From Brasilonema angustatum HA4187-MV1 (lineage in GTDB: Bacteria; Cyanobacteriota; Cyanobacteriia; Cyanobacteriales; Nostocaceae), in contig JAHHGV010000002.1 of NCBI GenBank assembly GCA_019359695.1, positions 186,001-250,000 of the forward strand: 64,000 bases of DNA, in the 5' to 3' direction. Shown one piece after another: positions 16,770 to 23,926 of the stretch (its first letter is position 1; every line of letters begins with the position of its first letter). The position numbers were made by a program, and so were the translations under genes. The notes below the pieces were generated by a model that made no database searches, had not been told where the DNA came from, and saw nothing but the letters and a program-made list of their open reading frames with translations.

Positions 16770-17120
16770 CAATGAACAGTGAACAGTAAACAGTGAACAG
16801 TGAACAGGGAAGGAGTCAGGAGGAGGCAGTGCTCGGCTAGAGTTTCCCGACTTGTAGACGCCGGAGGCGGCTTCCCGTAGGGTAGCACCTGGCGTCAACT
16901 GCCGTTCAGGAGTCAGGAGTCAGAAGTCGCAATTCTTTATTTCTTCCTTCTGAATCAAGAATTGCACCAATTGCTGAATTCTTCTTCATACTGATAACTG
17001 GTAACTGATAACTGATAACTGTTTTAACAAGGGAGGTGGTGTTTCTTTCATTCGTTGCAAGCGTGTAAGCGCGCTAGTTAAAGGCTCACAAATATCAACA
17101 GTTCGTTGCAAAATGAAACT
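16770..17120. repeat. Intergenic cluster of short tandem repeats
   Basis: This 350-bp gap holds AACAGTG units (16780-16808), GGAGTCA units (16911-16928), ATAACTG units (16992-17021), and a GC-rich dispersed repeat with CCGGAGGCGGCTTCCCGTAGGG (two adjoining parts, 16862-16883). No gene is seen. Arrays of seven-base units are characteristic of nostocalean genomes. Confidence 0.7.
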
Positions 17121-17318
17121 ATGGCTATATTTCGTCAGTACATCGCGCCGTTTTTCGTAGTGTTAATTTTCATTATTGCTCTTGTCGCAGTCAGCTCCCG
17201 CATCTTTTTACCCTCTGATATGGCTGCACCCGCACCTGTTGAAGAGACTGGCAAAGTAGAAGGAGTAAATTCCCCCTTATCTACGTTGTCTACCTTGTCT
17301 CCTTCTTTAAGTGTCTGA
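17121..17318 (+). CDS. Small single-pass membrane protein
   Basis: 65 aa from ATG 17121; a TTG at 17106 is a weaker alternative. One transmembrane helix (FFVVLIFIIALVAVSS) lies near the N-terminus, followed by a short Pro/Ser/Thr-rich tail. Its stop overlaps the GTG start of the acetyltransferase gene by 8 bp. Family unknown. It may be a membrane partner for its neighbour, or a spurious frame with a strong hydrophobic segment. Confidence 0.5.
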   Translation: MAIFRQYIAPFFVVLIFIIALVAVSSRIFLPSDMAAPAPVEETGKVEGVNSPLSTLSTLSPSLSV

Positions 17319-17895
17319 GGAACTGTTACCAGGTTACAGAATTCGCCGTGGTTCTACCTTGGACAGGGCGCTGCTGGTAAAATTCATGCAGCGGACTTAC
17401 CAAGAAGCCTTTCCACAGCAAGATTTCTCCCATCTGGCGCGAACAGTCGAGCAATACTTCTCCAGAGAAACTCCCCTTTGGTGGGTTGATTTTGTAGAAG
17501 TAGAACAAGAGGAAACAGGAGAAGCCGGGGGAGAAAGCAATTCCAAATTCCAAATTCCAAATTCCAAATTAGGAGTCTCTCCCTCACTCCCTCCCTCTCT
17601 CCCTTCCTCATCCCCTATCGCTGGTTTATGGGTAGGAAATGCCATAGATCAAGTCCAGGGCGATCGCCATGCTCATATCTTTTTACTGTACGTTGTGCCA
17701 GAACACCGACGACAAGGTATCGGCACAGCTTTGATGCAATATGTAGAAAATTGGGCAAAAGCAAGAGGCGATCACCAAATCGGATTGCAAGTGTTTCAAA
17801 CCAACACAGCCGCATTGAATCTTTACAATCAGCTAGGATATCAAAGCCAATCACTGTGGATGGTAAAATCTCTTCATCCTGACAAATATGCCTGA
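17311..17895 (+). CDS. GNAT-family N-acetyltransferase with repeat insertion
   Basis: 194 aa starting at GTG 17311. The acetyl-CoA binding region LYVVPEHRRQGIGTALMQYVENWA (in two parts, residues about 130-153) and the QVFQTNTAALNLYNQLGY end are classic GNAT features, as in RimI-like enzymes. Residues about 71-101 are low-complexity (NSKFQIPNSKLG, then PSLPPSLPSSSP) and are encoded by a heptamer array and a pyrimidine tract that sit between two core strands. Without it the protein would be a usual GNAT length. The substrate is unknown. Confidence 0.85.
   Translation: MSEELLPGYRIRRGSTLDRALLVKFMQRTYQEAFPQQDFSHLARTVEQYFSRETPLWWVDFVEVEQEETGEAGGESNSKFQIPNSKLGVSPSLPPSLPSSSPIAGLWVGNAIDQVQGDRHAHIFLLYVVPEHRRQGIGTALMQYVENWAKARGDHQIGLQVFQTNTAALNLYNQLGYQSQSLWMVKSLHPDKYA
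17539..17570 (+). repeat. AATTCCA heptamer array inside a coding region
   Basis: Just over four AATTCCA units, in frame within the acetyltransferase gene and followed at 17577-17615 by a pyrimidine-rich CCCTC/CCTTC tract. Four seven-base units give 28 bases, so the frame is kept only together with the flanking inserted bases. Confidence 0.85.
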
Positions 17896-17978
17896 AAGAA
17901 ACAGATTGTAACTTCTAATACTGGTATAGCAAAACCGCAGTGGAAATTTAGAGAAATTCTCTCGCATTGTGTCTAAAT

Positions 17979-18737
17979 ATGTATGACGAAGACGACCTTA
18001 GCCTACTAGATGTCGAAGCAGAACTAGAAAGCCCTCTGGATCACATGGAACCCGTCACTGCTGAAACAGAGACGCCAATGCCCAATCCAGAGGAGATGCT
18101 AGCATTATTAGAACATCCTCTGCCGCAGCAAAGGATGCTGGCTGCACGTGCTTTTTCCGACATAGAAGATCCTAGGGCTATTCCCCATCTGATTAACTTA
18201 TTAAGTGATACCTGTCCTTTGGTGCGCGTCAGTGCAGCCTATGGTATCGGACGTAACCCCAGTTTAGATGCTGTGGAACCGCTGATTGCCCAGTTAAACC
18301 GAGATTGGAATGGCTACGTGCGTAAAGGAGTTGTTTGGGCATTGGGGAACTGTCGCGATCGCCGCAGCCTAGCACCTCTGGTAGACGCTTTAAGAACCGA
18401 TATTTCCGCAGTACGCCTGTGGGCGGCTACCGCTTTGGCACAAATGGCAGATGTGGGATATGAGGCTGTTGTGAAAGCAATGCCCCCCTTGATTTCAGCT
18501 TTGGTACAAGATCCTGTAGCACCAGTACGCAGCAATTGCGCTTGGACAATTGGACAACTTTGCCGCGAACTGCCTTCTAACGTCGTTTATGCTACTGCCA
18601 TTGATGCATTGATTCAAGCCTTTGCTGAAGACCAAGACTTGGGAGTGCGCGAAGACGCTAAAGCCTCCCTTTTGGGAGTTGGTGATCCCCGTGGACTTCA
18701 GTTGATAGAGACTTTGGAACAGGAAGGGTGGTTTTGA
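17979..18737 (+). CDS. HEAT-repeat protein (PBS lyase-like repeats)
   Basis: 252 aa from ATG 17979; a TTG at 17967 is in frame but less likely. After an acidic 45-residue start come about five helical repeats with the pattern D/RxxAIPHLINLLxDxxPLVRVSAAYGIGR, seen in phycobilisome lyase-like HEAT proteins. It lacks motifs that would prove chromophore lyase activity and is more safely called a HEAT-repeat scaffold. It stands alone, downstream of the acetyltransferase by 83 bp. Confidence 0.8.
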   Translation: MYDEDDLSLLDVEAELESPLDHMEPVTAETETPMPNPEEMLALLEHPLPQQRMLAARAFSDIEDPRAIPHLINLLSDTCPLVRVSAAYGIGRNPSLDAVEPLIAQLNRDWNGYVRKGVVWALGNCRDRRSLAPLVDALRTDISAVRLWAATALAQMADVGYEAVVKAMPPLISALVQDPVAPVRSNCAWTIGQLCRELPSNVVYATAIDALIQAFAEDQDLGVREDAKASLLGVGDPRGLQLIETLEQEGWF

Positions 18738-18740
18738 TTT

Positions 18741-18772
18741 TAGTTATTAGTCATTAGTCATTAGTCATAAGT
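18741..18772 (+). repeat. TAGTCAT heptamer repeat
   Basis: Short TTAGTCAT units lie between the converging HEAT-repeat gene and the sorbosone dehydrogenase-like gene. STRR-type sequence. Confidence 0.6.
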
Positions 18773-18804
18773 ACAAGACGATTTTTTGACTGATGACCAA
18801 ATGA

Positions 18805-20139
18805 CTAACCTTTATACTGAATCCGATAAATACGGTTATTTGCTTCTTCCGTGACTAAAAGACTACCATCCGGTAAAACGAGTAAACCCACAGGACGTCC
18901 CCAAGTGGTTGGTACAGTAGGGTTTAGGAGAAATCCAGTCAGAAAGTCTTCATAGTAACCTTGCGGTCGTCCATTGGTGTCAAATGGGACAAAAGCAATT
19001 TTATATCCAGTGCCGCGATCGCGATTCCAAGAACCACGAAAGGCAACAAAAGCACCATTACGATATTTTTCCGGGAATGTCTGACCGTCATAAAACTGCA
19101 ACCCCAATGCAGCTGAGTGCGCTTGAAATAGCACATCTGGAGTACGAGTGCGACCGACTAAATCTGGTCGTTTGCTAGCATCACCCGTCTTCTGACGTGG
19201 ATCGAGATTTTTAGCTGTTAAGTACGCATAGGGCCAACCATAGAATTCTCCCTGCTGAATGCGTGTGAAGTAATCTGGTACCAACTCATCGCCAATACCA
19301 TCACGCTCATTAATAGTCGCGTAAAGTTCCTTAGTCACAGGGTTAAAATCTAAACCAACAGGATTACGTAAGCCAGAGGCAAAAGTCTGCTGCTGGGAAC
19401 CATCTAAATTCATCACCTGCACTGAAGCCCGTGGCAAAGGTTCTTCGTCTACATTAGTTCCAGAACCAACCGAAACATATAGCTTGTTACCATTGGGTGA
19501 GACAACAATGTTACGTGTCCAGTGGTTATTGTAGCCGCTAGCCGGTAGGCTGGCGATTTTTGTGCCAGAACCAGTGATTTGCTGCTGATTTTTAGCGTAG
19601 GGAAACCGCAACACTGCATCAGTATTGCCCAAAAAGAAGGAATTACCAGCAAAAGCCATACCAAAGGGTCTATTTAGTCCGTTGGCTTGAGTGGCAAAAG
19701 TTTGTTTGACATCAGCCACGCCATCAGCGTTGGTATCACGCAGTAAACGAATACGATTTTGCTTAGTTTCAGTCACCAAAACATCACCGTTGGGAGTTAA
19801 AGCTAACCACCGGGGAGCATCCAAACCATCAGCAAAAACGTTGACCACAAAGCCTGGAGGGACACGCAGAGTCGGGTTCTCTGGAATTGGTACGACCTCA
19901 GGTGACTTTGAGGCGCTATCAGTAGCGTAGGGCTTTGGTAAATCAGCAACGTTAATGCGGATAGGTGCTGGTGAAAATGGTTCTGTACGAATACCATTTT
20001 TCACTTGTGTAGAACTCTGTGCCAGTTGAGCAGAAGGTGAAGATTCGGATGTTGGTTCTTCTTGGGAAGCACGAGTCTGGTTACAGGCTGCTGCTGTAGT
20101 CAGTAGCAGAAAAAACAGCAACCAACGCAGAGGTTTCAT
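18805..20139 (-). CDS. Sorbosone/glucose dehydrogenase-like lipoprotein
   Basis: About 444 aa from ATG 20139; an ATG at 20148 adds three residues. The N-terminus is a lipoprotein signal with lipobox TAAAC just before Gln, so the mature protein is probably membrane-anchored outside the cytoplasm. The body is a beta-propeller of the PQQ-dependent sugar dehydrogenase family: GFVVNVFADGLDAPRWLALTPNGDVLVTE (two stretches), GLNRPFGMAF, NHWTRNIVVSPNG, GLRNPVGLDF, and AFRGSWNRDRGTGYK. Substrate and cofactor are not determined by sequence. Confidence 0.83.
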   Translation of the reverse strand: MKPLRWLLFFLLLTTAAACNQTRASQEEPTSESSPSAQLAQSSTQVKNGIRTEPFSPAPIRINVADLPKPYATDSASKSPEVVPIPENPTLRVPPGFVVNVFADGLDAPRWLALTPNGDVLVTETKQNRIRLLRDTNADGVADVKQTFATQANGLNRPFGMAFAGNSFFLGNTDAVLRFPYAKNQQQITGSGTKIASLPASGYNNHWTRNIVVSPNGNKLYVSVGSGTNVDEEPLPRASVQVMNLDGSQQQTFASGLRNPVGLDFNPVTKELYATINERDGIGDELVPDYFTRIQQGEFYGWPYAYLTAKNLDPRQKTGDASKRPDLVGRTRTPDVLFQAHSAALGLQFYDGQTFPEKYRNGAFVAFRGSWNRDRGTGYKIAFVPFDTNGRPQGYYEDFLTGFLLNPTVPTTWGRPVGLLVLPDGSLLVTEEANNRIYRIQYKG

Positions 20140-20346
20140 GGTAAACATTTCAACAATGATGCACGGCTCCTTAAACTTAGATCAAATGTTCTAAAACTCT
20201 CACCATTCCAAAGTGCGATTTTACCACTCATCAGTTAAATGAACACTGCTGTAATCAGGGTATAATAAGAGTTTTAGCCTCTTGATATCCATTTGCCGAC
20301 AGTATCAGAAGATAATCGAGTAACATCCAAATTTAGGAGTTGCGGT

Positions 20347-20544
20347 ATGAGGCACAACGCAGACGACACAGCCAATAAACACTCTAGTTCAGGTGCGAAC
20401 AAACTCAAGGAGAAAACTTCTCGAAATCAAGTTTTTACGGCTCCATTACCAGACCCGATTACAAAAAATATTGAAGCGATTAGTTTACTTCATACTCAGG
20501 AAGTTCGAGACATTCCCACCTACCGGAGGACTGGCGCAATTTGA
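20347..20544 (+). pseudogene. Possible truncated DUF1003-type N-terminal fragment
   Basis: A frame of about 65 codons encodes LPDPITKNIEAISLLHTQEV near its end, reminiscent of the start of DUF1003 membrane proteins (KNIxAIxxLHxxxE.....HQR). It breaks off where the truncated hsdM begins. This is a weak resemblance judged by eye; the segment may be non-coding. The rest of 20,140-20,520 holds the sorbosone dehydrogenase promoter area and no other gene. Confidence 0.25.
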
Positions 20545-21214
20545 TGTAGTGATTGCCAACCCGCCCTTTTCCTTAGAACAATGGGGACGAGAGATTTGGG
20601 AAACTGACCCGTGGGGACGGGCGTTTGCTGGTCTGCCAACCGATAAAAGCGGTGATTTCGCCTGGGTACAGCATATGATCCAATCAATGGCAGAACCCCA
20701 CGGACGGATGGGTGTTGTGTTGCCGCAAGGGGCATTGTTCCGGGGTGGGGTGGAAGGACAAATCCGGCGTACTCTGCTGGAAATGGATGTTGTAGAAGCT
20801 GTGATTGGGTTAGCACCTAACTTGTTTTATGGCACGGGGCTGGCTGCTTGTATACTGGTGTTGCGTCGGCGTAAACCTAAAGCACGGGTGGGTAAGGTCT
20901 TAATTGCCGATGCTTCATCTCTGTTCCGCAAAAGTCGCGCCCAAAACTTCTTGGAACCAGAACACGCTGCTGATATTCTCAAATGGTATCAGGATTTAAT
21001 TGATGTTGAAGACCGTGCGCGTGTGGTGACAACCAAAGAAATTGAGAAGGAAGGCTGGACGCTGAATATATCGCGCTATGTTTTACCGCCAATTGGGGCA
21101 GATATTCCACCATTGGAGGAAGCAGTTGCTGCCTTTAAGGATGCCCTGACACAATGCCGCGACGCTGAGGAACAGTTGCGCCAGGTGATGTTGGAAGGGG
21201 GATGGCTGGAATGA
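20524..21214 (+). pseudogene. 5'-truncated hsdM, type I DNA methyltransferase remnant
   Basis: The reading frame encodes only the C-terminal part of an HsdM subunit. It begins at QFDVVIANPPFS (motif IV, the catalytic NPPF) and continues through MGVVLPQGALFRGGVEGQIR and FYGTGLAACILVLRR to a normal end. The SAM-binding motif I and N-terminal half are missing, and upstream sequence is unrelated, so a deletion or recombination joint lies near 20,520. It resembles the intact HsdM next door only moderately, so it was a second, different M subunit rather than a recent copy. Its stop overlaps the next start (ATGA). Confidence 0.85.
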
Positions 21215-22722
21215 GCAAACATATCACCCAACAAGCCCTAGAAAGTTACCTTTGGGGTGCAGCCACCATCCTGCGCGGACTTGTCGATGCCGGAGACTAT
21301 AAGCAATTTGTTTTTCCGCTGTTGTTTTACAAGCGCCTGTCCGATGTTTGGGATGAGGATTTTACGCAGGCGTTAGAAGAAACGGGTGATGCAAATTATG
21401 CCATTGAAACCGCCAATGACCGTTTTATTATCCCCGATGGCGCTCACTGGAAGGATATTCGTATTGTTGCCAAGGACGTAGGGCGTGCTTTGCAGGATGC
21501 CATGCGGAAAATTGAAGCCGCTAACCCCGGTCGGTTAGATGGGATTTTTGGGGATGCGCCGTGGACAAATAAAGAACGCCTACCCGATTACACGCTGAAA
21601 AACCTGCTAGAGCATTTTTCCAGTGTGGTATTATCGCTGGCGAACGTCCCCGAAGATGAGTTAGGCAATGCCTACGAGTATCTGATTAACCAATTTGCTG
21701 ATGACAGCGGGCATACCGCCCAAGAATTTTACACCAACCGCACTGTGGTACATTTTATGGTACAGATGCTTGCACCGGAACCAGGCGAAAGCATTTATGA
21801 CCCCACCTGCGGTACGGGAGGAATGTTAATTTCCGCACTGGCGGAAGTTAAGCGCAAGGGGGGTGAATATCGTACCCTGAAGCTGTATGGGCAGGAACGC
21901 AACCACATGACCGCCTCCATTGCCCGGATGAACTTGGTGCTGCATGGTGTGGATGATTACCAAGTTATGCGGGGGGATACACTCGAACGTCCTGCTTTTA
22001 CTGAAAGCGATCGCCTACGAACGTTTGATGTAGTCCTGGCAAATCCGCCCTACTCCATCAAACAGTGGAATCGCGAAGCGTTTCAAACTGACCAGTGGGG
22101 GCGTAACTTTTTGGGTACACCGCCTCAAGGACGCGCTGATTATGCCTTTTTCCAGCATATTTTAAAAAGCCTCAACCCCAAAAGCGGACGCTGTGCGATT
22201 CTTTTCCCGCATGGTGTGCTGTTTCGCAAGGAAGAAGCCCAAATGCGGCAAAAGCTGGTGGAAGCAGATTTGGTAGAATGCGTGCTGGGGCTGGGGGCAA
22301 ACCTGTTTTACAACTCACCAATGGAAGCGTGTATTGTTATTTGTCGTACCAGCAAACCCCGCGATCACCAAAGGAAAGTGCTGTTTATTGATGCCATTCA
22401 CGAAGTCGCCCGCGTACAGGCACAGAGTTTCCTCAAGTCGGAACACCAGACACGCATCCTCAATGCTTACCAGCACTATAGCGATGAACCTGGTTTTGCC
22501 ACAGTTGCAACTTTAAAAGAAGTCGCTGCTCAGGACTATAGCTTGTCAATACCGTTGTATGTCCGGCGGGCAACACCCATCAAGCAAACACAGGAAAACA
22601 AAACCCTTGCCCAGGTTTGGGATGATTGGGAGCAGTCTGGCAGGGATTTCTGGCAACAGATGGACAGCGTGGTGGATATGCTTGACGGTCTTGTTTTGAG
22701 GGAGGGTAGCAGCGATGAGTGA
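21211..22722 (+). CDS. hsdM: HsdM, type I restriction-modification methyltransferase
   Basis: 503 aa from ATG 21211, chosen because it overlaps the preceding stop as ATGA; an upstream in-frame start at 21202 adds three residues. The N-terminal helical domain (ITQQALESYLWGAATILRG) is followed by SAM motif I DPTCGTGG at about 197-204 and the catalytic NPPY at about 278-281 for N6-adenine methylation. It forms M2S with the HsdS encoded next and M2R2S with HsdR. It overlaps hsdS by 8 bp. No defects are visible. Confidence 0.95.
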   Translation: MSKHITQQALESYLWGAATILRGLVDAGDYKQFVFPLLFYKRLSDVWDEDFTQALEETGDANYAIETANDRFIIPDGAHWKDIRIVAKDVGRALQDAMRKIEAANPGRLDGIFGDAPWTNKERLPDYTLKNLLEHFSSVVLSLANVPEDELGNAYEYLINQFADDSGHTAQEFYTNRTVVHFMVQMLAPEPGESIYDPTCGTGGMLISALAEVKRKGGEYRTLKLYGQERNHMTASIARMNLVLHGVDDYQVMRGDTLERPAFTESDRLRTFDVVLANPPYSIKQWNREAFQTDQWGRNFLGTPPQGRADYAFFQHILKSLNPKSGRCAILFPHGVLFRKEEAQMRQKLVEADLVECVLGLGANLFYNSPMEACIVICRTSKPRDHQRKVLFIDAIHEVARVQAQSFLKSEHQTRILNAYQHYSDEPGFATVATLKEVAAQDYSLSIPLYVRRATPIKQTQENKTLAQVWDDWEQSGRDFWQQMDSVVDMLDGLVLREGSSDE

Positions 22723-23917
22723 GCGATCGCTTAAGCCTGGGTGGCAAGTTTGGCGGTTTGACCAGATAGCAACTAATGTCAATGAACGCATCGACAATCC
22801 AAGTGAGGCTGATGTTGAGTATTACGTTGGGTTAGAACACCTTGATCCAGATTCGCTAAAAATCCGGCGATGGGGTACGCCGTCTGACGTGGAAGCAACA
22901 AAGCTGTGCTTCCGCAAAGGGGATATTATTTTTGGTCGCCGTCGCGTTTATCAGCGTAAAGTTGCGGTTGCTGATTTTGACGGTATTTGTTCGGCACACG
23001 CTTTAGTCCTGCGTGCAAAACCAGCCGTTGTTGACCCAGGTTTTCTACCTTTCTTTATGCAGAGTGACTTGTTTATGGAACGTGCCAAAGCAATTTCTGT
23101 AGGGTCTTTGTCACCAACCATCAACTGGAAAACCCTTGCAAAGGAAGAGTTCTCCCTCCCGTCACTGGAGGAGCAGAGGAGGATAGCGCAGGTTCTTTCT
23201 GAAAGCGAAATAGTACTTGATAAATTCCAACAAGCTCTTGTCGCAACAGATAACCTCTTTAATTCTTTGACCTATGAAGAAATCCGAGGTGTTAAAGAAG
23301 GTTCTGTTTCTTACCACACTCAAGTCGGCTCAGTAACAAAAAATAGACCAATTGTTCCAATTGGTGAGGTGATCACTAAAACTCAATACGGTTTATCAAA
23401 TGCACCAGTAGAAAAAGGAAAGTATCCCATTATACGAATGATGAATCTGTCCGAAGGTGAGGTTATCGAGAATGATATTCGATACGTTGATTTAGATAAA
23501 TCAACTTTTGATATGTATCGCCTGGAAGATGGTGACATCCTTTTTAACAGAACAAACTCTTACGAGCTTGTAGGAAGAACAGGAATGTATACGTTAAAAG
23601 GCGAACATGTTTTTGCTTCTTACCTAATAAGAATTTGTGCTAACCAAGAAAGGATTATTCCTGAATATCTTACAGAGTTCTTGAACTGCCCACTTGGTCG
23701 TCGTCAGGTTGTTTCTTTTGCTACAAAAGGAGTCAGTCAAGCAAATGTCAATGCATCTAACTTATGTAATATTTTAATCCCATTGCCTTCATTGAGTGAG
23801 CAAAGGAACATCATTATCAGGGTTGGAGCAATCAGATCAGCAAGAACAAACCTTGAAGCTCAAATTTCAAGGGCTTTAGCACTAAAGAAAAACTTATTAA
23901 ACTCAATTGTTTACTAG
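22715..23917 (+). CDS. hsdS: HsdS, type I specificity subunit
   Basis: 400 aa. Two target-recognition domains (about residues 8-150 and 205-330), each followed by a conserved helix: SLEEQRRIAQVLSESE after the first and SLSEQRNIIIRVGAIRSA after the second. HsdS reads the bipartite DNA target and bridges two HsdM subunits. The first TRD opens GWQVWRFDQIA. The gene overlaps hsdM by 8 bp and precedes hsdR by 9 bp. The target sequence cannot be deduced by eye. Confidence 0.93.
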   Translation: MSERSLKPGWQVWRFDQIATNVNERIDNPSEADVEYYVGLEHLDPDSLKIRRWGTPSDVEATKLCFRKGDIIFGRRRVYQRKVAVADFDGICSAHALVLRAKPAVVDPGFLPFFMQSDLFMERAKAISVGSLSPTINWKTLAKEEFSLPSLEEQRRIAQVLSESEIVLDKFQQALVATDNLFNSLTYEEIRGVKEGSVSYHTQVGSVTKNRPIVPIGEVITKTQYGLSNAPVEKGKYPIIRMMNLSEGEVIENDIRYVDLDKSTFDMYRLEDGDILFNRTNSYELVGRTGMYTLKGEHVFASYLIRICANQERIIPEYLTEFLNCPLGRRQVVSFATKGVSQANVNASNLCNILIPLPSLSEQRNIIIRVGAIRSARTNLEAQISRALALKKNLLNSIVY

Positions 23918-23926
23918 GAGAGTTTA

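Noticed and set aside
20393-20523. Upstream extension of the truncated hsdM as a real N-terminus
   Set aside because: The sequence lacks the HsdM helical domain and SAM motif and reads as a chance frame.
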